From GCA-2862585 sp049890295 (lineage in GTDB: Bacteria; Bacteroidota; Bacteroidia; Flavobacteriales; UBA7312): 49,488 bases of DNA. Position numbers and translations under genes: made by a program. Shown in pieces: positions 34,069-41,961 of the stretch (within the stretch, counting starts at the first letter, position 1; each line of letters starts with the position of its first letter). Location: contig JBMHBP010000016.1 in NCBI GenBank assembly GCA_049890295.1, positions 1 to 49,488 of the forward strand. The letters are read 5' to 3'. Below the pieces are notes generated by a model. That model searched no databases. It had not been told where the DNA came from and was given only the letters and a program-made list of their open reading frames with translations.

Positions 34069-34446
34069 TTATTTAGTAGCTTTCTTTTTATTAGCTACAG
34101 TTTTTCTTCTTCCTTTTCTTGTTCTGGAATTATTTTTTGTTCGCTGTCCTCTTAATGGTAAGCCTGATCTATGACGAATACCTCTGTTGCTACCAATATC
34201 CATTAATCGCTTTATATTCATCTGAATTTCAGACCTAAGCTCTCCTTCTACTTTGACTTCATCACCAATAATTTGTCTGATGTCTGAAAGTTGCTTATCA
34301 TTCCATTCCTGAACTTTTACACTGTGGTCGATACCAGCTTTATCTAAAATTTCTTTGGCGATAGTTGGTCCTATTCCGAATATATAGGTGAGACCTATAA
34401 CACCTCTTTTGTTTTTTGGTAAATCAATACCTGCAATTCTAGCCAT
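34069..34446 (-). CDS. rpsM: 30S ribosomal protein S13
   Basis: A head protein that forms intersubunit bridges with L5 and contacts P-site tRNA. The 125-residue sequence starts MARIAGIDLPKNKRG, contains YIFGIGPTIAKEIL and the helical DIGSNRGIRHRSGLPLRGQRTKNNSRTRKG region, and ends in a lysine-rich tail that reaches the decoding centre. Slightly longer than the 118 residues of Escherichia coli. Confidence 0.98.
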   Translation of the reverse strand: MARIAGIDLPKNKRGVIGLTYIFGIGPTIAKEILDKAGIDHSVKVQEWNDKQLSDIRQIIGDEVKVEGELRSEIQMNIKRLMDIGSNRGIRHRSGLPLRGQRTKNNSRTRKGRRKTVANKKKATK

Positions 34447-34462
34447 TTACTATGTTTTAAAA

Positions 34463-34579
34463 TTAACCTTGACGTTGTTTAAACTTAGGATTCTTTTTAT
34501 TGATGACGTATAAACGTCCTTTTCTTCGAACGATTTTACAGTCTTCACTTCTCTTTTTTAATGATGCTCTTACTTTCAT
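34463..34579 (-). CDS. rpmJ: 50S ribosomal protein L36, zinc-free form
   Basis: Found by reading the minus strand between infA and rpsM; the frame has 38 codons plus stop, exactly the L36 length. It starts MKVRASLKKRSEDC and ends NPKFKQRQG. Of the four zinc ligands of the standard form (C11, C14, C27, H33) only C14 remains; the others are serine, asparagine and phenylalanine. This is therefore the C-minus form, which does not need zinc. It lies four bases after infA. Confidence 0.97.
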   Translation of the reverse strand: MKVRASLKKRSEDCKIVRRKGRLYVINKKNPKFKQRQG

Positions 34580-34583
34580 TGTA

Positions 34584-34799
34584 TTAGTATCTATATGTTA
34601 TTCTTCCTTTCGTTAAATCATAAGGAGACATTTCTAATTTTACTTTATCTCCTGGTAACAATTTGATGTAAAACTTTCTCATTTTGCCTGAAATATGAGC
34701 GGTTATAACGTGCCCATTTTCAAGTTCCACTCTAAACATTGCGTTTGAAAGTGCTTGGGTAATTACTCCATCTTGTTCTATGTGTGCCTGTTTGGCCAT
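34584..34799 (-). CDS. infA: translation initiation factor IF-1
   Basis: IF-1 occupies the A site during initiation and helps IF-2 and IF-3. The 71 residues form one S1-like OB fold with GVITQALSNAMFRVELENGH, VITAHISGKMRKFYIKLLPGD and the C-terminal PYDLTKGRITYRY. It sits three bases after map, as in many bacteria where it is placed in the spc/alpha junction. Confidence 0.98.
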   Translation of the reverse strand: MAKQAHIEQDGVITQALSNAMFRVELENGHVITAHISGKMRKFYIKLLPGDKVKLEMSPYDLTKGRITYRY

Positions 34800-34802
34800 A
34801 TT

Positions 34803-35579
34803 TTATTTATTATTCAATTCTTCTTCAATCCATTTAAAGCTGGATAAAACTTCAGCTTTTCCTTGTCTTACTACTACGGTATGTTCAAAATGTGCAGAGG
34901 GTTTTTTATCTGCTGTTGTAATTGTCCAACCGTCGCTGTGCTGACGAATTGACTTTGTACCCATATTTATCATAGGTTCAATAGCAATTACTAGTCCATT
35001 CTGTAATTTTGGTCCATGACCTCTTTTACCATAATTTGGCACCTCGGGACTTTCGTGTAAGTTCTCACCTAAACCGTGTCCGACAAGCTCTCTAACAACT
35101 CCATATTTGTATGATTCAGCATGCTGTTGAATTGCAAAACTGATATCTCCAATACGATTTCCTTCGACAGCCATCTCTATTCCTTTATACAAACACTCTT
35201 TAGTCACATTTATTAACTGTTGTTTGTTTTCATCTATTTCTCCAACAGAATAAGTGTATGCAGAATCTCCGTAAAAGCCATTCATTTTTACACCGCAATC
35301 TACTGATAAAATAGTGCCTTCTTCAATAGGGTCGTTGTTAGGTATTCCATGAACAACTTGTTCGTTTGGAGAAACGCACAATGTATTTGGGAAACCATTA
35401 TACCCTTTAAAGGCAGGAACTCCTCCAAAATCACAAATGAACTCTTCAGCTCTTTTATCTAAGTCGAGAGTTGAGACCCCGGGCTTAATTAATTTTGCGA
35501 TTTCAGCGTGTGCCTTAGCAACAAGCAAAGAACTTTTTCTTATCAATTCTACTTCTTCGTCAGTCTTTAAAAAGATCAT
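34803..35579 (-). CDS. map: methionine aminopeptidase, type I
   Basis: It removes the initiator methionine from nascent proteins. The 258 residues show the pita-bread fold with metal ligands in LSVDCGVKMNGFYGDSAYT (two aspartates), HGLGENLHESP (histidine), IEPMINMG (glutamate) and SAHFEHTVVV (glutamate), plus the substrate histidine in EQVVHGIPN. No SH3-like or zinc-finger extension is present. It is placed between secY and infA in the ribosomal run, with gaps of 10 and 3 bases. Confidence 0.97.
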   Translation of the reverse strand: MIFLKTDEEVELIRKSSLLVAKAHAEIAKLIKPGVSTLDLDKRAEEFICDFGGVPAFKGYNGFPNTLCVSPNEQVVHGIPNNDPIEEGTILSVDCGVKMNGFYGDSAYTYSVGEIDENKQQLINVTKECLYKGIEMAVEGNRIGDISFAIQQHAESYKYGVVRELVGHGLGENLHESPEVPNYGKRGHGPKLQNGLVIAIEPMINMGTKSIRQHSDGWTITTADKKPSAHFEHTVVVRQGKAEVLSSFKWIEEELNNK

Positions 35580-35589
35580 CGAATTTGTA

Positions 35590-36975
35590 TTATTGACCCA
35601 TCATTCCTGATGACTTTCCTTTTATCCTTCCGGTACTAGTTAATCCATCATAATGACGCATTAATAAGTGACTTTCTATTTGTTGTAGTGTGTCTAACAC
35701 TACTCCAACCATAATTAGCAAGGATGTTCCCCCATAAAATTGAGCGAAACCTTGATTAACTCCAAACTGCATAGCAAATGCTGGAAGGATAGCAACAAAA
35801 GCTAAAAACAAAGAGCCTGGAAGTGTTATTTTAGACATTGCATCATCTAAAAATTCGGCTGTTTTTCTACCTGGTTTAACACCTGGAATAAAACCTCCGT
35901 TTTTCTTCATATCATCTGCCATTTGCTTTGGATTAACAGTTATAGCAGTGTAGAAATAAGTAAATATTACAATCATGAAGAAAAATACAAAATTGTACCA
36001 AAAGCCTGCAAAATCTGTAAATGCAGCCGCAAACCCTTGAAGTGCTTCTGATTCAGAAAAACCTACTAAAGTTATCGGCACAAACATTATTGCTTGAGCG
36101 AATATAATAGGCATAACTCCTGAGGCATTAACTTTTAAAGGAATATACTGTCTTACACCTCCATATTGCTTATTACCAACTACTCGTTTAGCAAAATTGA
36201 CTGGTATTCTTCTAGTTCCTTGTACTAGCAAAATACTCACTAGTATTACTAACAGTAGTGCTAATATTTCGATTAAGAAAATAACTAGTCCACCACCTTG
36301 GCTTTCTAGAGATGATGCGAATTCGGCAAATAATGAACCTGGTAATGCTGCAATAATTCCTATCATTATTATGAGAGAAATACCATTTCCAATTCCTCTA
36401 TCAGTAATTTTCTCTCCTAGCCACATTACAAACATTGTTCCTGTGACAAGTACTATAACTGACATTACACTGAAGAAAAATGTTGCTTCGTTATTTACGA
36501 ATACATATCCCACAGTACCGTCAAGCATATCAATGGGTTTGTTTAACCATTGACTTTTAAGGTTTGAAATAAAACCGGGTGCCTGGAAAGCTGTAATAAG
36601 GATAGTTAAGTAACGAGTAATGTTATTTATTTTTCTTCTACCACTCTCTCCTTCTCTTTGTAGCTTTTGGAAATAAGGTACTGCCACTCCCATCAATTGT
36701 ATTACAATAGAGGCTGAAATATAGGGCATTATGCCTAAGGCAAATATAGATGCTTGTGCAAAAGCACCACCTGTAAATAAGTTCAACAATCCTAGTAGTC
36801 CATCGGGACCACCGCTGGCTTCATTTGCAGCAGCTAAAACTCTCGCATCAATACCTGGAAGAGGAACTTGAGCTCCTAAACGATAAATAAGAATAAAACC
36901 TAAGGTAACTAAGATTCTAGTTCTTAACTCTTCAATTTTCCAAATATTTTTTATTGTGGTAATTAGACCTTTCAT
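35590..36975 (-). CDS. secY: protein translocase subunit SecY
   Basis: The channel subunit of the Sec translocon in the cytoplasmic membrane, through which the signal-peptide proteins of this window would pass. The 461 residues contain ten hydrophobic helices. The N-terminal IYRLGAQVPLPGID, the plug region with GLLGLLNLFTGGAF, the LGIMPYISASIVIQLM helix, the cytosolic RRIPVNFAKRV loop and the GGFIPGVKPGRKTAEFLD loop are all recognisable. Slightly longer than the 443 residues of Escherichia coli because of loops. Confidence 0.98.
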   Translation of the reverse strand: MKGLITTIKNIWKIEELRTRILVTLGFILIYRLGAQVPLPGIDARVLAAANEASGGPDGLLGLLNLFTGGAFAQASIFALGIMPYISASIVIQLMGVAVPYFQKLQREGESGRRKINNITRYLTILITAFQAPGFISNLKSQWLNKPIDMLDGTVGYVFVNNEATFFFSVMSVIVLVTGTMFVMWLGEKITDRGIGNGISLIIMIGIIAALPGSLFAEFASSLESQGGGLVIFLIEILALLLVILVSILLVQGTRRIPVNFAKRVVGNKQYGGVRQYIPLKVNASGVMPIIFAQAIMFVPITLVGFSESEALQGFAAAFTDFAGFWYNFVFFFMIVIFTYFYTAITVNPKQMADDMKKNGGFIPGVKPGRKTAEFLDDAMSKITLPGSLFLAFVAILPAFAMQFGVNQGFAQFYGGTSLLIMVGVVLDTLQQIESHLLMRHYDGLTSTGRIKGKSSGMMGQ

Positions 36976-36984
36976 AATAATATC

Positions 36985-37434
36985 TTACAATGTCGTAGCG
37001 GTTCCACCAACTGACTCGATAGCAGCTTTGGCAGATGCTGAAAAACCATGAACTGTTATATCTAGTTTGGCTTTTAACTCACCTCTTCCTAATATTTTAA
37101 CTAAATCATTTTTATGTGCTAAACCATTTGAGATCAACACTTCTAAATCAACTTTGTCTTTGATCTTTTTATTGTCAACTAATAATTGCAATGTATGAAG
37201 ATTAACACCTCTGTATTCTTTTCTGTTAGGGTTGGTAAAACCAAATTTTGGAACTCTTCTTTGTAATGGCATTTGACCACCTTCAAACCCTATTTTTCTT
37301 GAATAACCAGAACGTGATTTTGCTCCTTTGTGACCTCTAGTAGATGTACCACCTTTCTTAGAACCTTCGCCTCTTGCAATTCGTTTTTTATTTTTAATTG
37401 ACCCTTTCGCTGGGGTTAGATTACTTAAATCCAT
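36985..37434 (-). CDS. rplO: 50S ribosomal protein L15
   Basis: A late-assembly large-subunit protein near the peptidyl-transferase region. The 149 residues start MDLSNLTPAKGSIKNKKR, followed by the glycine- and arginine-rich extension GEGSKKGGTSTRGHKGAKSRSG and the L15/L18e-type globular domain ending FSASAKAAIESVGGTATTL. It lies between rpmD and secY as in the spc operon. Confidence 0.97.
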   Translation of the reverse strand: MDLSNLTPAKGSIKNKKRIARGEGSKKGGTSTRGHKGAKSRSGYSRKIGFEGGQMPLQRRVPKFGFTNPNRKEYRGVNLHTLQLLVDNKKIKDKVDLEVLISNGLAHKNDLVKILGRGELKAKLDITVHGFSASAKAAIESVGGTATTL

Positions 37435-37450
37435 CTTTATAAAATCTTAA

Positions 37451-37633
37451 TTATTTTACTTCTTCAACCTTTATTAGATGAGCTACTTTTTTTACCATTC
37501 CTAGTACTTGAGGAGTAGCTTCATGCTCAACAGATTGATTTATCTTTTTTAACCCCAAAGCCAAAATTGTTCTTTTTTGTCTTTCTGGTCTTCCTATTTT
37601 ACTTTTTACTTGTGTTAATCTGATTTTAGCCAT
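37451..37633 (-). CDS. rpmD: 50S ribosomal protein L30
   Basis: A 60-residue protein of the L30/L7e ferredoxin-like fold: IRLTQVKSKIGRPERQKRTILALGLKKI is interrupted by nothing and is followed by the LGMVKKVAHLIKVEE helix and strand. Length matches Escherichia coli (59). Positioned between rpsE and rplO. Confidence 0.96.
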   Translation of the reverse strand: MAKIRLTQVKSKIGRPERQKRTILALGLKKINQSVEHEATPQVLGMVKKVAHLIKVEEVK

Positions 37634-37644
37634 CAGTATTTGTT

Positions 37645-38157
37645 TTATCCGTTAAAAACTGTTTCTAAATTCACCCCTCTTTGATTTGCAACTTGTTTAG
37701 CATTTCTCAAACTAGTCAATGCTTTCATCGTTGCTTTGACTAAGTTGTGTGGGTTTGACGACCCTTTTGACTTAGCTAAAACATCATTAATACCAGCACT
37801 TTCAAGAACAGCACGCATTGCACCACCGGCTTTTACACCTGTACCATTAGAAGCTGGCTTGATAAGGACATGTGAGCCTGAAAATTTAGCTTCTTGTTCG
37901 TGAGGGATTGTACCATTCTCGACTGATACTTTAACTAAACTCTTTTTAGCGGCATCGATTGCTTTGCTAATTGCAACAGTAACTTCTTGTGATTTTCCAA
38001 GGCCGTGACCAACAATTCCATTTCCATCACCAACTACAACAATTGCAGAAAAACTGAAAGTTCTTCCTCCTTTAGTTACTTTAGTTACTCTTTGAATACC
38101 AACTAATCTGTCAGTCAATTCAATATCGCTTGCTTTTACTCTTTTAATATTAGACAT
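37645..38157 (-). CDS. rpsE: 30S ribosomal protein S5
   Basis: S5 supports decoding accuracy and mRNA helicase activity at the entry channel. The N-terminal double-stranded RNA-binding domain has RLVGIQRVTKVTKGGRTFSF and VVVGDGNGIVGHGLGKSQEV; the C-terminal domain has GTGVKAGGAMRAVLESAGI and NPHNLVKATMKAL. The 170-residue length is normal. The loop TKGGR where spectinomycin-resistance changes arise is unremarkable. Confidence 0.98.
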   Translation of the reverse strand: MSNIKRVKASDIELTDRLVGIQRVTKVTKGGRTFSFSAIVVVGDGNGIVGHGLGKSQEVTVAISKAIDAAKKSLVKVSVENGTIPHEQEAKFSGSHVLIKPASNGTGVKAGGAMRAVLESAGINDVLAKSKGSSNPHNLVKATMKALTSLRNAKQVANQRGVNLETVFNG

Positions 38158-38169
38158 ATATATTAAATC

Positions 38170-38511
38170 TTAAAATTTTAATCCTGATTCTCGCGCTCCT
38201 TCAGCTAAGGCTTTGATTCGACCGTGATATAAGTATCCTCCTCTATCAAAGACTACATTGGTAACTCCCGCTTCTAAACTTTTTTCTGAAATCAACTTAC
38301 CTACTTGTGTAGCTTGATCAACTTTTGTTCCTGTCACATCTTTTGATGAAGCGGATACAATTGTTTTACCATTAATATCATCTATGATTTGTGCGTAAAT
38401 TTCTTTGTTACTTCTGAAAACCGCAAGTCTAGGTGTTTCAGCTGTTCCTGAAACAGTAGCTCTAATTCTTTTTCTAATTTTATTTCTTCTCGAAACCTTT
38501 GAAAATGCCAT
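38170..38511 (-). CDS. rplR: 50S ribosomal protein L18
   Basis: L18 binds 5S rRNA and helps dock it on the central protuberance with L5. The 113 residues contain RRNKIRKRIRATVSGTAETPRLAVFRSNKEIYAQ-type sequence (the RLAVFRSNKEIYAQII strand is diagnostic) and end FDRGGYLYHGRIKALAEGARESGLKF. It lies 18 bases after rplF. Confidence 0.97.
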   Translation of the reverse strand: MAFSKVSRRNKIRKRIRATVSGTAETPRLAVFRSNKEIYAQIIDDINGKTIVSASSKDVTGTKVDQATQVGKLISEKSLEAGVTNVVFDRGGYLYHGRIKALAEGARESGLKF

Positions 38512-38529
38512 ATTTCTAAATTTTATCTA

Positions 38530-39084
38530 TTATTTAGCTGCAGTTTTACCAGCTTTTCTTCTTATTTCCTCACCAACGAACTTAATACCTTTTCCTTTGT
38601 ATGGCTCAGGCTTTCTAAGAGAACGTATCTTAGCAGCGACAATACCAAGCAACTGATTGTCATTAGAAGTTAAAGTTATAATTGGGTTTTGCCCTTTCTC
38701 AGAAAGAGTTTCAACTTTTACTTCAGAAGGTATTTCAAATATCACATTGTGAGAAAACCCTAAGGACAACTCTAATTTTTGGCCTGAATTGGATGCTCTA
38801 TATCCAACTCCAACCAGTTCGAGTTGTTTTTTATATCCTTCACTAACTCCGACAATCATGTTGTTCATTAGCGATCGTGATAGACCGTGTATAGATTTGT
38901 GTTCTTTACTGTCTGAAGGTCTTTCAACAACTACCTCTGTATCTCCAATATTGAAATTCATGTCTGGGTGAAAGGTTCTTGATAGCTCTCCAAGCTTACC
39001 TTTAATTACAAAAGTATTATCGTCTCCTTTAGAAATGCTGACCCCTTGAGGTAATGCAATCGGACTATTTCCTATTCTAGACAT
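38530..39084 (-). CDS. rplF: 50S ribosomal protein L6
   Basis: L6 lies near the factor-binding site and contacts the sarcin-ricin loop region. Two tandem alpha/beta domains cover the 184 residues: the first starts MSRIGNSPIALPQGVSI and the second ends with the family motif RKPEPYKGKGIKFVGEEIRRKAGKT, split here as PEPYKGKGIKF and RRKAGKTA. Length is close to Escherichia coli (177). Confidence 0.98.
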   Translation of the reverse strand: MSRIGNSPIALPQGVSISKGDDNTFVIKGKLGELSRTFHPDMNFNIGDTEVVVERPSDSKEHKSIHGLSRSLMNNMIVGVSEGYKKQLELVGVGYRASNSGQKLELSLGFSHNVIFEIPSEVKVETLSEKGQNPIITLTSNDNQLLGIVAAKIRSLRKPEPYKGKGIKFVGEEIRRKAGKTAAK

Positions 39085-39107
39085 CTTATTTTTATTGTTA
39101 AATTATA

Positions 39108-39500
39108 TTAATAAACGTGACATAGTACTTCACCACCAACATTTAAGCTTCTGGCTTCCTTATCAGTCATTACACCTTTGGAAGTAGATAAGATGGCAAT
39201 ACCAAGACCGTTAAGTACTCTTGGCATAGTTTGCTGGTTAGCATACTTTCTTAAACCTGGCTTACTGATGCGCTCTAATTTTTCAAAGGCTGGATTTGAG
39301 CCATTGTACTTTAAAGCAATTTTAATTGTACCTTGTTTGTTATCTTCTTCAAATTTATAGTTAAGGATATAACCCTTGTCCTTTAAAATTTTTGTCATCT
39401 CCTTCTTAGTATTTGAAGATGGTATTATTACGACTTTATGACCTGCTTTAGAAGCATTTCTAATTCGTGTTAAATAATCTGCTATTGGATCTGTGTACAT
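39108..39500 (-). CDS. rpsH: 30S ribosomal protein S8
   Basis: A primary 16S rRNA-binding protein; in Escherichia coli it also represses the spc operon by binding its mRNA. The 130 residues begin DPIADYLTRIRNASKAGH and end with ILSTSKGVMTDKEARSLNVGGEVLCHVY, the RNA-binding C-terminal domain containing the STSKG loop. Length equals the Escherichia coli protein. I saw no mimic of the S8 rRNA site around rplE, though I could not fold the RNA. Confidence 0.98.
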   Translation of the reverse strand: MYTDPIADYLTRIRNASKAGHKVVIIPSSNTKKEMTKILKDKGYILNYKFEEDNKQGTIKIALKYNGSNPAFEKLERISKPGLRKYANQQTMPRVLNGLGIAILSTSKGVMTDKEARSLNVGGEVLCHVY

Positions 39501-39517
39501 GTTTTAATTTTTGCTAA

Positions 39518-39787
39518 TTACCAACTGGCTTTTTTAACTCCTGGTATCAAACCTTGGTTTGCCATTTCTCTAAAGGTTACCCTTGAAATTCCAAATTGTC
39601 TCATATAACCCTTTGGTCTTCCTGTAAGTTTACATCTATTATGTAAACGCACAGGGGATGAATTTTTAGGAAGTTTTTGTAGCCCTTCAAAATCACCTGC
39701 TGTTTTTAATGCAGCACGTTTTTCTGCATATCTGTCAACAAGTTTTTGACGCTTTACTTCTCTAGCTTTCATTGATTCTTTTGCCAT
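39518..39787 (-). CDS. rpsN: 30S ribosomal protein S14, zinc-free form
   Basis: S14 completes the 3' domain of the 30S subunit. The 89 residues match the longer C-minus class: ESMKAREVKRQKLVDRYAEKR at the N-terminus and RLHNRCKLTGRPKGYMRQFG followed by ISRVTFREMANQGLIPGVKKASW. Only one cysteine remains where the short form has a CxxC...CxxC zinc ribbon, so no zinc is bound. It is three bases after rplE. Confidence 0.97.
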   Translation of the reverse strand: MAKESMKAREVKRQKLVDRYAEKRAALKTAGDFEGLQKLPKNSSPVRLHNRCKLTGRPKGYMRQFGISRVTFREMANQGLIPGVKKASW

Positions 39788-39790
39788 GTC

Positions 39791-40336
39791 TTATTTTTTA
39801 AATGGTAAACCAAATTCTGTTAATAAACTTCTAGCTTCGTCATCTGTTTGTGCCGTGGTGACGAATGTTATATCCATACCAGTGATTTTATTGACTTTGT
39901 CAATATCTATTTCTGGAAAAATAATTTGTTCTTTGATGCCTAGGTTATAATTACCTCTTCCATCAAAACCTTTATTATTAATACCTCTAAAGTCTCTTAC
40001 CCGTGGAAGTGAAGATGTAATGAGTCTATCAAGAAATTCATACATTCTTTCTCCTCTTAGTGTAACTCTTGCACCAATAGGCATTCCTTTTCTTAACTTA
40101 AAGTTAGAAATATCTTTTTTAGATTTGGTTGCAACTGCTTTTTGACCGGTTATAAGAGTCATTTCATCGCAAGCCTTTTCAACCATTTTTTTATCAGTTA
40201 CTGCTTCGCCTAAACCTTGGTTTAAACAAATTTTAACCAATTTAGGTACTTGCATTACTGACTTGTAAGAGTACTTTTCTTGTAGTTTTGCTACAATTTC
40301 CTCTGTATATTTTGTTTTTAGTCTAGGTGTATACAT
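39791..40336 (-). CDS. rplE: 50S ribosomal protein L5
   Basis: L5 anchors 5S rRNA and forms the intersubunit bridge with S13. The 181 residues contain the KYSYKSVMQVPKLVKICLNQGLGEAV opening (here MQVPKLVKICLNQG), LITGQKAVATKSKKDISNFKLRKGMPIG, LPRVRDFRGINNKGFDGRGNYNLG and the DITFVTTAQTDDEARSLL end. The start ATG shares one base with the rplX stop (TAATG). Confidence 0.98.
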   Translation of the reverse strand: MYTPRLKTKYTEEIVAKLQEKYSYKSVMQVPKLVKICLNQGLGEAVTDKKMVEKACDEMTLITGQKAVATKSKKDISNFKLRKGMPIGARVTLRGERMYEFLDRLITSSLPRVRDFRGINNKGFDGRGNYNLGIKEQIIFPEIDIDKVNKITGMDITFVTTAQTDDEARSLLTEFGLPFKK

Positions 40337-40659
40337 TAGCTTATTACCTCCCCTGATTTTTTAGAATAACGAGTTAATTTTCCTGTTTTATCATCCATTT
40401 TCCTACCAGTTCTTGTAGCATCACCTGATTTAGGATCTACAAGCATTAGATTAGAAGTATGAATAGAGGCTTCTTGTTTTACAATACCTCCTTGTGGACT
40501 AGCGGCATTTGGTTTTGTATGCTTTGAAACCATATTAACGCCTTCAACTAAGGCTCTATTTTTAGAAATTTGCATTTCAATAACTTTACCTTGTTGTCCT
40601 TTCGAGTTCCCTGCAATAACTTTTACAGTATCTCCTTTTTTTATGTGTAATTTCGACAT
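40336..40659 (-). CDS. rplX: 50S ribosomal protein L24
   Basis: An early-assembly protein at the exit-tunnel rim. The 107 residues hold one KOW/SH3-like motif (KKGDTVKVIAGNSKGQQGKV) followed by the VEGVNMVSKHTKPN strand and PQGGIVKQEASIHTSNL. The C-terminal tail is basic. The length is close to the 104 of Escherichia coli. Confidence 0.97.
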   Translation of the reverse strand: MSKLHIKKGDTVKVIAGNSKGQQGKVIEMQISKNRALVEGVNMVSKHTKPNAASPQGGIVKQEASIHTSNLMLVDPKSGDATRTGRKMDDKTGKLTRYSKKSGEVIS

Positions 40660-40673
40660 AATTATAAATTCTA

Positions 40674-41042
40674 TTAAAGCACTTCTGGTGCTAGTGAAAC
40701 AATTTTCATGAATTGCTTATCTCTCAATTCTCTTGATACTGGTCCAAAAATACGTGTACCTCTCATCTCTCCAGTAGGATTTAATAAAACACAGGCATTA
40801 TCATCAAAACGAATATAAGAGCCATCTGGACGACGAATTTCTTTTCTTGTTCTAACAACAACGGCTTTTGCCACTGTACCTTTCTTGATATTACCTGCTG
40901 GTATAGCATCTTTTACAGTAACAACAATTGTATCTCCTATAGATGCGTATCTTCTTTTTGAGCCACCTAGTACTTTGATGCACAAAACCTCTCGTGCTCC
41001 TGAGTTGTCAGCTACTTTTAATCTACTCTCTTGCTGTATCAT
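40674..41042 (-). CDS. rplN: 50S ribosomal protein L14
   Basis: L14 sits at the subunit interface and is the target of the silencing factor RsfS. The 122 residues begin MIQQESRLKVADNSGAREV and include CIKVLGGSKRRYASIGD, RTRKEIRRPDGSYIRFDDNACVLL and GTRIFGPVSRELRDKQFMKIVSLAPEVL. It lies one base after the rpsQ stop. Confidence 0.98.
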   Translation of the reverse strand: MIQQESRLKVADNSGAREVLCIKVLGGSKRRYASIGDTIVVTVKDAIPAGNIKKGTVAKAVVVRTRKEIRRPDGSYIRFDDNACVLLNPTGEMRGTRIFGPVSRELRDKQFMKIVSLAPEVL

Positions 41043-41043
41043 T

Positions 41044-41295
41044 TTATTTAGCTCTTTCTAATATTTCAACCAGTCTCCAACACTTATTTTTACTCATAGG
41101 ACGGGTCTCCATAATTTTAACTTTATCTCCAGATTTACTCTCATTTTTTTCATCATGAGCCGTAAATTTGCTTGTTTTCATAACAAACTTACCGTAAAGT
41201 GGGTGTTTTTCTCTACGGGCAACAGAAACAACAATCGACTTATCCATTTTGTCACTTGTTACTATACCTATTCTTTCCTTTCTGAGGTTTCTCAT
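41044..41295 (-). CDS. rpsQ: 30S ribosomal protein S17
   Basis: An OB-fold primary 16S rRNA binder. The 83 residues contain RKERIGIVTSDKMDKSIVVSV, RREKHPLYGKFVMKTSKF and the GDKVKIMETRPMSKNKCWRLVEI strand, all diagnostic for S17. Gap to rpmC is 12 bases. Confidence 0.97.
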   Translation of the reverse strand: MRNLRKERIGIVTSDKMDKSIVVSVARREKHPLYGKFVMKTSKFTAHDEKNESKSGDKVKIMETRPMSKNKCWRLVEILERAK

Positions 41296-41307
41296 TTTAA
41301 TTCTTTT

Positions 41308-41505
41308 TTAAGCTTCTTTTAATTCTCTAGATTTTAATTCTGTTAGAATTCTTGCTATAGTTTTTCTTGCAAAAGTAATTTGCTTTGGATTCTCTAATGG
41401 AGATACCATATGATTTACTTTCATTTTTTCAATTTGAGCCTTCTCATTATCTAGAAGATCTTCTAGCTCACTTGTTGTCATTTCTCTAATAACTGATTGT
41501 TTCAT
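41308..41505 (-). CDS. rpmC: 50S ribosomal protein L29
   Basis: A two-helix protein at the tunnel exit that helps dock trigger factor and SRP. The 65 residues read as a helix with REMTTSELEDLLDNEK and a second helix ending KTIARILTELKSREL. A GTG sits directly before the ATG I chose; the ATG gives the family's normal start (MKQSVIREM). Confidence 0.94.
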   Translation of the reverse strand: MKQSVIREMTTSELEDLLDNEKAQIEKMKVNHMVSPLENPKQITFARKTIARILTELKSRELKEA

Positions 41506-41516
41506 CACTATATCTA

Positions 41517-41939
41517 TTATGCCTCAACGTAGTCTCTTCTAACTACAAATTTGGTTTTAATTGGTAATTTCTGTGCAGCTAAACGTAATGCTTCTTGTGC
41601 AATACTGTGAGGTACGCCTTCACATTCAAAAATAATTCTGCCTGGTCTAACAACAGCTGCCCAATAATCTGGTGCTCCTTTTCCTTTACCCATTCTTACC
41701 TCTGCTGGTTTTGAAGTTACAGGTTTGTCTGGAAAAATTCTAATCCATACTTGACCCTGCCTTTTCATGTATCGTGTAACGGCGATACGAGCAGCTTCGA
41801 TTTGACGAGCAGTAATCCAGGTTTCTTCTAAAGCCTTTATACCGAAAGATCCAAAAGCCAATTGGTGACCTCTTTGGGCGTTTCCTTTCATTCGGCCCTT
41901 TTGCATCTTTCTAAATTTTGTCTTCTTTGGCTGTAACAT
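41517..41939 (-). CDS. rplP: 50S ribosomal protein L16
   Basis: L16 is a late-assembly protein near the A-site tRNA elbow. The 140 residues begin MLQPKKTKFRKMQKGRMKG and contain ALEETWITARQIEAARIAVTR, VWIRIFPDKPVTSKPAEVRMGKGKG and the VRPGRIIFECEGV strand. The conserved arginine in the KPAEVRMGKG loop, hydroxylated in some bacteria, is present. Confidence 0.98.
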   Translation of the reverse strand: MLQPKKTKFRKMQKGRMKGNAQRGHQLAFGSFGIKALEETWITARQIEAARIAVTRYMKRQGQVWIRIFPDKPVTSKPAEVRMGKGKGAPDYWAAVVRPGRIIFECEGVPHSIAQEALRLAAQKLPIKTKFVVRRDYVEA

Positions 41940-41961
41940 TTTATTACGCTTTTACTTTAAT

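Noticed and set aside
41506..41508. GTG start for rpmC
   Set aside because: An ATG follows directly and matches the family's usual start.
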